Shown piece by piece: positions 1-11,317 of a stretch of 64,000 bases of DNA (position 1 is its first letter; each line of letters begins with the position of its first letter). This stretch comes from Penicillium oxalicum (taxonomy: Eukaryota; Ascomycota; Eurotiomycetes; Eurotiales; Aspergillaceae). Made by a program: the position numbers and the translations under genes. Below the pieces are notes generated by a model. That model did no database searches, was not told the DNA's origin, and saw only the letters and a list, made by a program, of their open reading frames with translations. Location of the stretch: NCBI RefSeq assembly GCF_001723175.1, contig NC_064654.1, positions 1,736,001 through 1,800,000 of the forward strand, read 5' to 3'.

Positions 1-1
1 A

Positions 2-3000
2 GATGCCATTCGGGATGTATCTGAGCAGAATAAGGCCAAGAGCGAGGATGAGAAAATCTTGAGCACCATACGGACTGAGTTCGAGAGCCTACGCGAGCGC
101 ATGGACATGAGCATTGTCCCCGCCGCCGCCGGGTCTGAGAAGGACGAAATCATCGCCGCTATTCGCGAACATCTGGACACACTTCGTGAGGAGACCCTGT
201 CTCGAAAGGATGGCGGAGAAAGCACTTTGTCTGCCACGAGCGAGTTGTTGGACGTATTCCACGACAACATGGATGCCATCCGCAATGACCTCCAAAGACT
301 TATGGAACAACCCGCCGCATTCGATAGCTCGGAAATCATGGAAACCATCAAAGAGGGCTTGTCCGATGTCAAGCATCAAATTGAGTCCATCCGTGTCGCT
401 CAAAAGGACAGCGAGGAGGCAGAGGCTGTCCGTGGTAACGAGCTCATGCTTGCGAAGGAGGCTTCTTTCGGCAGCGAGATCGACAGCTTGAAGATACTTA
501 TTACGGAACTTCAAACCAAGGTTGAGTCGATCGATTCTACGCCTCGCATGGCCGAGGCCCCTGAAGACGCTCTGAAGCAGAGCCATCTCGATGAGCTCTT
601 TACCGCGGTGCAGGAGATCCAAGTGGCCATGGGTGCATTTAGTGATCTGGGTAAAACGCCTGATCAACACGAGGCGGCAGCTCGCAAGGAAGACACGGAC
701 ACCATTCAGGAGCTTTTGATGAGTACCAAGACTCAACTAGAAGAGATCAAATTCCCGTCTCAGGACGAGTTGGCTTCATCGCAGCACATCGCTACCTTAG
801 AAGCCACAGTGAACGAGGCTAAAGACAGCATTGCGGAGCTGTCTGCCCGTCTCGAGGCTGATGCTCCTACCAAGGCCGAAATCGGTGCTTTAGAAGGCTT
901 GATCAAGGACGTTTGGGTCACCCTTGAGGAAATTAAAACCAAGACCCTCGAAAGGGAACAGGAAGACCCGGAAGCCGACACCGATAAGCTCATGAAATCG
1001 GATCTTCAAACTGTTGAAGCCATGATCTTTGAGGTGAAAACCCAAATTGATGAATTGAAGCTTCCTGACGTGGAGACCATTCCTTCCAAAGAGGAGATTA
1101 GCGACCTAGCGGCTCTCGTGACAGATTTCCGGGAGAAAATGGAGGTGAACAACGACTTGACTGCCCAAGGCTTCGAAGCTCGGAAAGTCGAACATGGTGG
1201 CCTTGCTGAGAAGATTGAGGAGGCAAAGCTCGTCGTTGGCGAATTAGGGGAAGAGCTCAAAAGCAAGCTAGATGGCAGTTCTGAAGGATTGACCGAGCTC
1301 AAGCAGCTGCTGGAGGGCCTCGCACTCACAGCCGAGAGCTTCAGCACCGTCGAAAGCATCAAGGAGCTGACAGATCTCATCAATCGCGAGTTTGAACGGG
1401 CCCGAGGTGAGGAAGATGCCGGCAGACTTGAGAAGGAAGAGCGTGACGCGGCTGCGATGGTCAAGCATGACGAAACCCGCGCTGCGATCATCGTTGAACT
1501 CACCACCAAGATAGACGATAAGATTGCTGAGGTCCTTGCAAAATATGAGGATGCACATGCTTCTCTCCATGCGAAGCTATCCGAGAGCGAAGAGCGTGAT
1601 CTAGCACAAACCGAGGCTGTGGCCAGTACGAAGAGCCTCGCAGAAGAGCTCAAGCTCGTCATCGGCGAGATGGGCACCAGTGTCACCGAAACCTGCGAGC
1701 GGATTGGCGTTGACACCAAGGCCCTTTTTGAGAAGGTAGACGAGTCGTACAACCGCATGGAGGAGATGCAGAATCAGACCAAGTCGGAACAGGAACAGGC
1801 TCGCAGCGAGACCCAGCGAGCCACCGCCGCCACCGAACGTGTGGAGAGCAAGCTGCTCGAGTTTCACCCTCAGATCCTTGAGGCTGTGAATGAGATTCTT
1901 ACCACCGTCAATCGCCACTACGACCATTCACAGAAATCTAGCGAGGAGTTTCGATCTGAGCTATCTGCTTTGCCAAGTACTTTTCCGTCAATGCTGCCTG
2001 CCTTGCCCCCTGCAGAATCAGATGACCCCATTCAATCCAAGCTTAACGATATCCTAGAAAATACCAAAAACAGCCAGGTACAAGAGGTTCTCAACACCCT
2101 CTTGGATCACTCTAAAAATGACCAACTCCATGCCAAGCTCGATCGACTCCTAGAGCGAGGCTCGGGCAATGAGGAAATTTACGAGAAGCTGAACCAGCTC
2201 CTTGACCACGTTACAAACAGTAACAACTCTGTCCATGACAAGCTTGACGCTTTACTGGAACGTCCTGTTCCTGTCTTGGATCCGGATCACTCCGTCACCC
2301 AGATGATGAAACTGGATGAGATGCACAAAGACATCATGGAGAATACCCGCCGCATGAATGAAATGTTCGCGGTCCAATCGGCTCTGGTCGCAGAGGACAC
2401 GGAGCGCAAACGTCGTGAGGCAGAAGATGCGGCCATTGCCTTGGAGCGTCGCAATGCCCAACGAGAGCAAGTCGAGGCCGAGATTATCGGACTCCATGAA
2501 GAGAAGGATTCTCTTTTGAAGATGATTCATTCGCTGAAAGCTGAGAAAGACGAACTTGTTAAGCAGCACACAAAGCTCAACAAGGAGGTGTCGGGGCTTG
2601 AGACTGCTTTGGAAATCCGCCACGAAGAGATGCAGCAGATGGAGGAACGGGCTGATGGGTTGGAGAAACGTATTTTGGAGGGTGTTCTCGACCACGCCCG
2701 GACCATCCTGCTCAGTCGCTCTGGTACAGGGCACGCCGTGGGTCTTCGACGTAATCGCAGCACACGATCTTCCCGTGCTCGCGCACGCAGCCCTAGCGTG
2801 ATCAGCACGACCAGCACTGCGCGTGACTCCAGAGATGCGCGCAGCCTTCTCGGAAACGGTGTGGGCATGGCTTTGAAACGTCGGACGCCCGCAACCTCAC
2901 AGGTGGGCTATGCACCTACTCAACCAAACATTGGTAAGGAGCGTCGAATTCTAAGTCTCAGTCATGTCATGGGAAATCGGGGCCCCGATCGCCAAGTCAG

Positions 3001-3571
3001 TGCCAACAGCGGCATTACCAGTCTGAAGCGCAGCCACTCGGTCAAATCCAACTTTTCGCTCCGCAAGACCTCCATGCCCAATCATCCCTCTGTTTCAAAC
3101 AAGGAAAATGAGGCATTCCCCGAGGAGGATGAGGGCGACAGCGAAATTGAGAGCCACGTGGGGACTGAGCGCCGATCAAGCTATGCACCGACAGATCGCA
3201 AGACTTCCTACGCCGAAACATGTACCGACAGCATGTGCAGTGGACCAACCGAAAGCGTTCTCTCACGAGGACGACGCCCGAGTGGAATGAGTATTGGTAG
3301 CGCTGATATCAGTCCGAATGAGGAGCACGATCAAGAAGCCCCAAGCTTCATTGCTGGTGATGACCAACACTACACCTCGATCAGCCAGATGGAATCTGAC
3401 GACGGAGAGGACGCTCGAACTGCCCGTGAAGACGACGCAGAGGACCACGAAGAAAATGCAAAATATTCCGAGTCCGTTGAGGTGCAAGATGCCGCTCATC
3501 AAGCAGACTTGGAAGCTGAAGTTCTGAACATGCTGGAGCCCGCTGCCGAGCCACCTGTTAGCGTTGCATGA
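2..3571 (+). CDS. Giant coiled-coil protein, C-terminal part (5' end outside window)
   Basis: The frame is open from base 2 with no ATG before the first coiled-coil residues, so the gene begins upstream of the window and only about 1190 residues are seen. The first ~900 residues are almost pure charged heptads (E, K, L, A rich), as in fungal proteins often named chromosome-segregation-ATPase-like, but no ATPase motif is present in this part. Between about 2037 and 2262 a short motif of the type K-L-[ND]-x-[IL]-L-[ED] recurs five times about every 16-18 residues (KLNDILE, VLNTLLD, KLDRLLE, KLNQLLD, KLDALLE). The last ~270 residues switch to a Ser/Arg-rich then acidic, disordered tail. The stop is TGA at 3569-3571. 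It is probably a structural or scaffold protein; the function is not known from sequence. Confidence 0.85.
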   Translation, partial: DAIRDVSEQNKAKSEDEKILSTIRTEFESLRERMDMSIVPAAAGSEKDEIIAAIREHLDTLREETLSRKDGGESTLSATSELLDVFHDNMDAIRNDLQRLMEQPAAFDSSEIMETIKEGLSDVKHQIESIRVAQKDSEEAEAVRGNELMLAKEASFGSEIDSLKILITELQTKVESIDSTPRMAEAPEDALKQSHLDELFTAVQEIQVAMGAFSDLGKTPDQHEAAARKEDTDTIQELLMSTKTQLEEIKFPSQDELASSQHIATLEATVNEAKDSIAELSARLEADAPTKAEIGALEGLIKDVWVTLEEIKTKTLEREQEDPEADTDKLMKSDLQTVEAMIFEVKTQIDELKLPDVETIPSKEEISDLAALVTDFREKMEVNNDLTAQGFEARKVEHGGLAEKIEEAKLVVGELGEELKSKLDGSSEGLTELKQLLEGLALTAESFSTVESIKELTDLINREFERARGEEDAGRLEKEERDAAAMVKHDETRAAIIVELTTKIDDKIAEVLAKYEDAHASLHAKLSESEERDLAQTEAVASTKSLAEELKLVIGEMGTSVTETCERIGVDTKALFEKVDESYNRMEEMQNQTKSEQEQARSETQRATAATERVESKLLEFHPQILEAVNEILTTVNRHYDHSQKSSEEFRSELSALPSTFPSMLPALPPAESDDPIQSKLNDILENTKNSQVQEVLNTLLDHSKNDQLHAKLDRLLERGSGNEEIYEKLNQLLDHVTNSNNSVHDKLDALLERPVPVLDPDHSVTQMMKLDEMHKDIMENTRRMNEMFAVQSALVAEDTERKRREAEDAAIALERRNAQREQVEAEIIGLHEEKDSLLKMIHSLKAEKDELVKQHTKLNKEVSGLETALEIRHEEMQQMEERADGLEKRILEGVLDHARTILLSRSGTGHAVGLRRNRSTRSSRARARSPSVISTTSTARDSRDARSLLGNGVGMALKRRTPATSQVGYAPTQPNIGKERRILSLSHVMGNRGPDRQVSANSGITSLKRSHSVKSNFSLRKTSMPNHPSVSNKENEAFPEEDEGDSEIESHVGTERRSSYAPTDRKTSYAETCTDSMCSGPTESVLSRGRRPSGMSIGSADISPNEEHDQEAPSFIAGDDQHYTSISQMESDDGEDARTAREDDAEDHEENAKYSESVEVQDAAHQADLEAEVLNMLEPAAEPPVSVA

Positions 3572-4289
3572 TTTTCCTTTGTTTTCCTTATGATCAAGTT
3601 TATGAGACGCTTTTTCTTTTTGTACCCCTCCTACCCTTCCTTCGTTTCTGTTAGATACCATGGCGTGTTTATTCTTTGCTGTTTCGGGTCCTGTATGCCT
3701 CTACAATCGTACACCAATGTTAGATGTATTTCTTAATTAACGCAGTCACACACGATATCAGGCTGTGTACATCCATCTCGATTATCCTATTCTTGTAAAA
3801 ATGCTCAACTAAAACTTGTAGATAGCTCTTTACCCTTCTCGAATAGAAAAACTCTACTTGCAACCCACTTTGAGAACCCATCTCGTGGTCGAGTCAGTCA
3901 CTCGCCAGTCGGCACTAGTAATCCGCCCATCTCTAGGTAGTCTCGTGATAGACCGAGTCATGTGCGCGCAGGCCCAAGGTTCCCAAAATATCCTGCTGCC
4001 TGAGGCCAGACCGAGGCAGGTCGCTTGGACGGGAAGGAAGCTCCGTCTCTACTTAATCTTTCTCTTCTGTCCATCCGTCCAGTCCAGCTGGTGCAGTGCT
4101 CTCGTTCTGTCTGCAAGACCAGAACGGCTGCCTGCGGTCCCGATTTTCGCTGGTATCTCGAGAGACACATCTCGATTGATCCAGAGCTCCTTGTACCGAA
4201 TCTGGCACTCCCCCTTTTCAACTGTGGTGCCGGAGCTCCCCACATCGATAAGATCTGATCATTAGGGGGGCGCCCATCCAGTCGCAAGT
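3572..4289. other. Intergenic: 3' flank of coiled-coil gene and promoter/leader of TLC gene
   Basis: No supportable gene. The pyrimidine-rich stretch around 4040-4110 looks like a fungal promoter or 5' leader for the TLC gene starting at 4290. Open frames here (for example 3858-4265) carry no recognisable domain and have no partner exons. Confidence 0.5.
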
Positions 4290-5573
4290 ATGCTCGACCC
4301 CTTTGGCGCGCCGCCTGCCTGGCTGCGAACATTGGTCGAACCATACGCAATCGCCTTGAAGAGTCCAACGTTATCGGAGCATATCCACGAGGTCATTGGC
4401 AGCTTCTTATTCTACCAGTTTATCCACTCCGTGGTGTCGCCATGGTTGTCGCCAATTCTCTTCCCCCGCTCCTATCCGGCGCTTAGTGCCCGTACCAAAC
4501 TGAACTGGGATATTCATGTAGTCTCACTTGTCCAGAGTGTATTGATCAATGCTGCCGCACTTTGGGTCATGTTCTTTGACGACGAGCGACGATCCATGTC
4601 GTCGGGTGAACGTGTTTTCGGATATACTGGTGCATGTGGCTTGATCCAAGCTCTCGCTGTTGGTTACTTTATTTACGACCTCATCGTGAGTGTTCAGCAC
4701 GTCAAAATGTTCGGTATTGGGATGTTGTTCCATGCTGTCAGTGCGCTCTGGGTGTTCAGCCTAGGATTTGTACGTTTGAGTCCCCCAAACTCCGCATCGT
4801 CTGCCTCTTCTCGTGAAATGCTCTCCCAGACTGACTCAGCTTGACCCATCACCTACTTATAGAGGCCATTTGTAAACTACTATGCGCCTGTTTTCATTCT
4901 TTATGAGCTGTCCAGCCCTTTCCTCAATATCCACTGGTTTTTGGATAAAGTCAACATGACCGGAAGCCGATTCCAATGGTACAATGGCATGATGCTCCTC
5001 TCAGTTTTCTTCTGCTGCCGTTTGGTTTGGGGGACTTGGCAGTCAGTGATTGTATACAAGGACATGTGGAATGCGCTTCAGCAGACCTGGTCTGCCGCGT
5101 CGTCATCTCCACTGGCGACCCCTGTGAACATCGGCGCTCACGTTTTCACACTCAGAGACGGTGGCATGTGCGTTGACGAGACCTGTGCTCGCGCTAATGC
5201 CGAAATCGCTCGCTTCAAAGATTTTACTGCTGGCGGTGTACCGACTTGGTTGGTTCTGACGTACGTTGCGTCCAACATTATCCTGAACTTCTTGAACTAT
5301 TTCTGGTTCTCGAAGATGGTGGATACAGTCTTGAAACGGTTCCGCGGTCCTCCTGCCGATACTCCTGAAGCCAAGAAGCTTGACCAGACGTCTTCAAATG
5401 TCAGCCAGCTTGCCCAAGACGCCGTCCTGGGGGCTGCTTCGACTCTTGAAGAAAACGAGGACGCGGCTTTGCGTGGGGAGAAAGTCTCGTCTGCCCTCGA
5501 CACTGGCATTTCAGAAGATTTACGGCGTCGACGAACTGATTTGATTGCCGATCTACCTGGTCCTGGGTCATGA
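4290..5573 (+). CDS. TLC-domain multi-pass membrane protein
   Basis: Two exons, 4290-4769 and 4863-5573, joined in phase 0 across a 93-bp GT-AG intron, give 396 residues. The protein has several hydrophobic segments (around residues 30-60, 80-95, 115-165, 175-190 and 210-235). The pattern is that of the TLC (TRAM/LAG1/CLN8) family: a Tyr/Phe/Asp-containing helix (GYFIYDL), then GMLFHA, then an ELSSPFLNIHWF segment after the splice. TLC proteins sit in the ER or other endomembranes and are linked to sphingolipid or phospholipid handling. This one resembles the TMEM56-like group rather than ceramide synthases, since no Lag1 HH motif is evident. The last ~100 residues are hydrophilic and charged, likely cytosolic. 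Substrate unknown. Confidence 0.85.
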
Positions 5574-6170
5574 TCCGTACTAGGGAGGTCAAAACCAAGA
5601 AGCGGAGACAACGAGTTCTCTCAGCAGACTTTGTGCATAACCTCAACGCCTCATTAGCGGTCCAGCTCGTGCTAGACAAGCGTTTGCTGATTCTTGCTCG
5701 AACCAGCATCCGTGAGATGGCTTACGGGCCCCTGTGTTCTATAATTATCTAGCTTTAGTCAAACCACGGCAAGGCAACAAAGATATATATGAGACGATCT
5801 AGTTGAAAGGCCTGAACTGATTTGATGCCAGCGAACATTGGAGACTGCCGCACTGGAAAATCAAGTGTTACGTCAAGCTACTGCCTGCCCGTAGGACTAA
5901 TATAGTCGTCCCTGGAAGGTTATGTTCGACGTACGATATCTATCGGATGCCCGCCCAAGAGGCAAATATACATGGGACTTCAAAGGGCACGACCTCCTAG
6001 TGACTTGAGGCGCGTTTTGACAGATCAAAAATCCTTGTTCAAAAACCAATGAGATGAATTTGCGCTTTCAGATCCTAGCTGACCAGACCGAACGCCTCCA
6101 AAGCGCCACAACCAGAGCGTCAAACGACATTAGAGCTCTCAAAAACCGAAGGTAGGATTATCCATTAAAA
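5574..6170. other. Intergenic between two convergent 3' ends
   Basis: This holds the 3' flanks of the TLC gene (+) and the snf12 gene (-). I see no coding potential or RNA gene. Confidence 0.5.
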
Positions 6171-7781
6171 TTACCGCGGCACTGCAGCCTCAGGTTTGGC
6201 CAACATGTAGCGTACTGCCTCTTTTGCGACTGGAGTTTCCCAGGCGCTTTCAGGACCTCCACGACGGAACTCAGGACCACTGCCATCACCCACCCCGTTG
6301 GCATCGCCAATGATTGTTTCAAGGTCCCGGCGCTGAGAGTTGATCCAGCGACGAAGGAAAGTAGCGGGATCCTTGGCAAGAGCTTTGTAAAATGAATGGC
6401 GTGCACGCGAGTGAGCAAGAGCCTGAATGATCAGCGCAACCTGCTCGTCCAAGGAAGTGATTTGGCGTAGCGCGGCCGTGTATTGCGGATTTTGAGTGAG
6501 AGCCATCATTTTCTGGCGCAGAGGGTCTCGACAGCGACCTGGATGTCATAGATGGTCGGAGTGGGGGATTTGTGAAACTCCTCATCGACGCGAATTGTGT
6601 ATGGGAGCTTGATAGGATCCATTGGGCTGGTGTGAGGCCCTATGCTTTCGGGAATCTGAGGGAAGAACATTTGATCGCGACCGAAAATCTAAAGACACCA
6701 TATTAGCTTGATTAATAAAAGTCCACCGAAGCAATCGATGAATGACGAGCAGCTTTGACTCACAGATCGGAGGCGATGGTCACAGCGAACCTGTCGCTTC
6801 TCCTCGTCCTCTTGCAGGCCCATCGCACGGATGTAATCCCAGATTCCAAGCACAATCCCACTTCGGGTCTCTTCCTCCACGTCCAAGACTTCAGCAAGCT
6901 CCTTGCTTAGCTTGTATCGCTCCGGTGTCTCGTCCCGCACCAAACTGATAGTCACGTTGATGTTCTCCTGAGAGCTGCGCGAGAACTGAATACAGTCGAA
7001 TTCGGCGTTTGGTGGAATCGTGGTCGGGTTCGCGGACGCCTGCGGTTTTGTCCACGTGACAGGTTTGGCTTCACTAGCGGTGTTGCTTGCTGACTTGTCG
7101 AAGTCGATTGCGATGGTCTTAAAGAAGTGGGAAAGCCGTTGGGAGGGTTTCCTCGGCTTTGTTTGCTTGGCACCTTCTGCAGTGTCCTTGCTCTCGTCCA
7201 TTTCGTCACCTTTTGACGTCTCATCCTCATCCTCTGGCACGGTAGGATCATTGTCATCATCCAGTAATCGACCCTCAATGCGCACCTTAAATCGCCCAGA
7301 GCCTGGATTGCCACCGGCTCCTTGCCAGGGTTGATTCTCGACGGTGTTCGTGATCCAGATGCGAAGGGTGCGGTACTTCTTGACAGTCTTACTGATTGAG
7401 TCTTGAATGTCTAGTCTCTTGCGCACGATCGCGGCATCTAGTCGCTTTTCTAGATCGCGGAGGTTTTTGTATTGTTCGACGCCCTCGCCAATGATCACGT
7501 CCTCCAGACCTTCTGGCATGTTCTTGTCAGTCGGTTTGCGGCTACGTCGAAGGGCTGCATCGTTCGGATGCGGAATTGTGCGCTGTGCGGCCAGGTACTG
7601 TGGATTGACTGCGTGCTGAGGCATTGGAACTGGCATCGCGCCGGCTATTCCGCAGTCAGTAAAGCTCAGAGCTCAGAATGACCGTTCAACAGGGGGACAA
7701 ACCTGGGCCGGGGCCGCGACGAGCTGTCGCAGGAGACTTCATGGAGCCTTGGGGATACCCCCGTGCATAGTTTGGCTGCAT
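6171..7781 (-). CDS. snf12: SWI/SNF chromatin-remodelling subunit Snf12/Swp73 (BAF60, SWIB), with apparent 1-base frameshift
   Basis: Exons on the minus strand are 7781-7703, 7644-6764 and 6688-6171; the first two junctions keep phase. The N-terminal exon starts MQPNYARGYP and runs into GAMPVPMP. The body shows a BAF60-type region (NMPEGLEDVIIGEGVEQYKNL), an acidic insert and a SWIB-like stretch (VLDVEEETRSGIVLGIWDYI) before the second intron. In exon 3 the family sequence runs through PTPTIYDIQVAV and then must continue as DPLRQKMMALTQNPQY, but these two pieces lie in different frames, offset by one base near 6525-6532. As written, translation would stop two codons into the other frame's MM codons, losing about 115 conserved C-terminal residues. 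Known role: core accessory subunit of SWI/SNF (and RSC, as Rsc6) in the nucleus. A sequencing error is the likelier cause than a real null, but I cannot tell. Confidence 0.85.
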
Positions 7782-8100
7782 TGACGTAGTAATTTAGGAA
7801 TCTTCAAATAAAATGGTTATGCGGAGTGGCGCATAGATAGAAGAAAGACAGACACGGCGGAGTTGAAGTCGCGATTCTTCTGCCGCTCAGCCTAACGCGA
7901 TTAGGCAAGTCGCGAACAACACCGCTCAGACTGGCCCATGACCACTCCCATCACCATACTGGATTGAACTTTTTCAATTATTTTATCTTTAAAAGGCACA
8001 GAAAAAAAATTCTCATTGAGCCCTTCATGAAGGTGGATTGTAATTATTTCCGTGGATCAACGTGGTCGCATTGCTATGAATCCAGTGAGTCCGTTGCCAT
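7782..8100. other. Intergenic: promoter of snf12, 3' flank of rpn6
   Basis: Short spacer between two minus-strand genes. No further gene seen. Confidence 0.5.
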
Positions 8101-9427
8101 CTACTCCAGAAGCGATGCCTGGTTAGTGTACAATCCTTCCACCACGTTACTAAGCTTCTCAATTGTGTCCAAAGCAGCATCGTATGCCTGGTCACGTTCC
8201 GTTTCATCGTACACAATCAGACATCCCGATCCTTGATCGAGTACTCCAATAATTACTTTATCCAGAATCATCTGAGAAAGTTTGCGCTCTACCTGCTGGG
8301 TGTCCAAACCGACCATCTTGGCGATGTGGTCCAGCTCCACGCGACTGAAGGGTTCGATGACCTTGACCAGATTCTGCTCCAGCATGGCGTCGTAGAGACG
8401 TCGCAGATGATTTCGGATGAAGGTGTCGCTACCAAGCTCGTATCGATAATCTGAGAGCGCCTTCTCGTATTCCTCAAGAGATCGATTGGCATGAGCTCGA
8501 GCAACTGCCTTCATAGCTTCCAGACGTGGACTTGCGTACTTCTGGGCCTGCTTGGAGCCCAAAAGTTGGGTGACATCATCGACCAGATTGAGCATGATCT
8601 TGCAAAGTAGCATGTACTGTAGCGCTGCTGTTGCCAGCTCACCTTCGTCAAGTGAGCTGTATCCTTCCAGTGCTTCGATGAAGTACGAGAATGCGGTGGT
8701 AAAGTCCTTGTCCTCGGCATGTAACATTCCACTCTGCATATCCAAGCCCGCCTGCAAATTGGGTGGCGTATAAACTGACGCAGCAGACGTTCGCGCGGCT
8801 GTCAATGCGGCTCGGCCTTTAGCCTGGTTACCCAGGGCGTGGTAAGTCCGTGATTCGAGCAGCTGCACCTCAACCAACATGAGCTTGTCGTCCAACCGTT
8901 TCAGCTCGCGAAGAAGAGAGTTGATAAGAGTGAGCGCATCATAGTAGCTCTGCTTCTGCATATAGATTGCAACCAGGCGTGCTTGGAGGTTTTGTCGGAG
9001 GAACGATCGTCGCTCGGCGATTGCCCATTCTATGCATGATTGGATGACGGCAATCTGGAGGTCCAAGGTGTTGGGGATTTCACTAATCAAGTCCAAAAGT
9101 TGGCGAACTGCCATCCCAATCAGCAAGAGCCCTCATGCAGTTAGTTGTAGGTAACATACCAAGCTTGGCTGTCTTTGCCTTAGCAAATGAGGAAAACGTG
9201 TCCCGGCTTGTCTTGATAAGATCCGCGATGTCCTGAGGTTTCTTTGCATCGCGATACAGCTCTCCGAGTCCAATGAGCGCCTGCTCGTAGTCTCGTGACG
9301 ATGCTTCCGTGGAGCCTGGGCCTTCAGAAAGGATCTTCTGGTAAGAGTTGGCCGCACCGGAAGGGTCCTGCTTAGCCCGCTCTTGGATTTCCAGTATCCG
9401 TGGGGACACCTGCAGCGTAGCAACCAT
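8101..9427 (-). CDS. rpn6: 26S proteasome regulatory particle lid subunit Rpn6 (PCI domain)
   Basis: Two exons, 9427-9160 and 9107-8101, give 424 residues, the usual Rpn6 length (human PSMD11 is 422). The intron (9108-9159) splits a Val codon so that AKTAKL joins VRQLLDLI. The N-terminal two thirds are TPR-like helical repeats (ALIGLGELYRDAKKPQDI, TYHALGNQAKGRAALT). The C-terminal part is the PCI fold, with winged-helix residues ELDHIAKMVGLDTQQVERKLSQMI. Rpn6 clamps the lid to the 20S core and the Rpt ring and is essential in yeast. The start is the first ATG after a 258-bp gap shared with the divergent sof1 gene. Confidence 0.96.
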
Positions 9428-9685
9428 GGCGAAGAAGTGAAGATGATTCCAGATCAGTTGATGGATGAGAGAAGAAGCAATTCAGTTGATCAGACAGAAA
9501 GGATCGTGTAGGGCAAGGTGATGACGAGGCGGTTGGGGTTAGACAATCAGCCCGCGGACAGTCGGGGAGCTTGAAGCTGGCAGCTATGGCTCTCACCGCC
9601 CGCTTGACAAATCTGCCCGCCAACAGAAAAAAAAGTTCCATTCGCCGCCTTTCCTGATTTTCTCCGCAACCTGAACATCGTCAAC

Positions 9686-11154
9686 ATGGTGAGTTAAAGA
9701 ATGGCCTTCCTGCTTCATTCGGAAACAAAATGTATACTTACTGGGGAACAGAAAATCAAAGCGCTCTCTCGTCCGACGGCGTCACAACAGGCGCCTGGGT
9801 CTTCCACCGTGCGCCAGGCCCGCAATCTCGACCCTTCTCAGCATCCATTCGAACGGGCGCGTGAATACACTCGTGCCCTTAATGCTGTCAAGATGGAACG
9901 CATGTTTGCTGCTCCCTTTTTGGGTCAAATGGGAGATGGTCACGTGGATGGTGTCTATACAATGGCAAAGGACCCTGGTTCGCTCGAAAGATTTGCCAGT
10001 GGTAGCGGTGATGGTGTGGTGAAGGTGTGGGATTTGACCACCCGTGAAGAAGTTTGGAATACGCAAGGACACGAGAACATCGTCAAGGGCCTCTGCTGGA
10101 CCCATGAGCGGAAGCTTCTGTCCTGTGCAAGCGACAAGACCATCAAACTCTGGGATCCTTACAACTCTACCCCCGAGGCACCTCCTCTGGCGAGTTACCT
10201 GGGTTCTAGTGCCTTCACCGGTCTATCGCAGCACCGAAGTATCCCCTCCTTTGCTGCTTCTTCATCAGTCATCTCTATCTACGACCTTTCTCGGCCGTCG
10301 TCCACGCCATCACAGACACTGCATTGGCCGACCAGCGTTGACACCATCACATCAATTGCGTTTAACCAGACCGAAACATCAATCCTCGCCTCAACCGCCA
10401 TTGACCGCTCGATTATCATGTATGACCTGCGCACCTCCTCGCCAGTTCAGAAGCTTGTTCTTAACCTGGCATCAAATGCTATCGCCTGGAATCCCATGGA
10501 AGCTTTCAACTTCGCGGTGGCCAACGAAGACCACAATGCTTATATTTTCGATATGAGGAAGATGGACCGGGCCCTCAATGTTCTCAAGGACCATGTCGCT
10601 GCCGTCATGGATGTGGAGTTCAGCCCTACGGGCGAGGATCTTGTGACAGCATCCTACGATCGCACTGTTCGCTTGTGGAAGAGGAATCGCGGCCACTCGC
10701 GTGATATCTACCACACTAAGCGGATGCAACGGTACGTCTCACTCAATTTGAAACTATTCTTGGAAGAAGTTCGGGTTCTAACGAATTTATCAGTGTCTTC
10801 TCTGCCAGGTTCACACCTGACAACAAGTACGTTCTATCCGGATCTGACGATGGCAACGTTCGCTTGTGGCGTGCCAACGCCTCCGATCGTAGTGGAATTC
10901 AAAGCGCTCGTCAAAGAACGAAGTTGGAGTACGACCAAGCATTGATCAAGCGATACGGACATATGCCCGAAATTCGCCGCATCAAACGCCAACGCCATCT
11001 CCCCAAGCCTATTAAGAAGGCTGGTGAGATCAAGCGTGAGGAGCTTGGCGCTATCAAGCGGCGCGAGGAAAACGTGCGGAAGCACACCGCTAAGGCAAAC
11101 CTGAAGGGACGAAAGAGCGAACGTGAGAAGATGATCCTTGCCCGCGAGCAATAA
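9686..11154 (+). CDS. sof1: U3 snoRNP-associated WD40 protein Sof1 (DCAF13), with start-codon-only first exon
   Basis: Exons 9686-9688, 9752-10731 and 10794-11154 give 447 residues. The first exon is just the ATG: GTGAGT follows at once, and the 63-bp intron ends in ACAG before KIKALSR, the conserved Sof1 N-terminus. The seven-blade WD40 propeller includes FASGSGDGVVKVWDL, LLSCASDKTIKLWD and LVTASYDRTVRLWK. The third exon restores VFSARFTPDNKYVLSGSDDG. The C-terminal basic Sof1 domain (RYGHMPEIRRIKRQRHLPK, then KREELGAIKRREENVRKHT) is complete. It is required for 18S rRNA processing in the nucleolus. It shares an intergenic region with rpn6 and ends 163 bp from the convergent SDR gene. Confidence 0.95.
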
Positions 11155-11317
11155 AATCCCGCTCTTCTTGAATGCTTCATGTTGGAGCCTTCTGGGTGTT
11201 GCTCCTTCATATTTCATCACCCATGCTGGCAGGGTCTCTTGCCTGACCACAAGCAAAAATATGGACGTGCACATGGTGTACCGACTTTGCCATTATTCGT
11301 CAATACCAAATGATCTC

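Noticed and set aside
3858..4265. 135-codon frame upstream of the TLC gene
   Set aside because: Three frames are open in this low-stop leader region, which argues for composition rather than coding.
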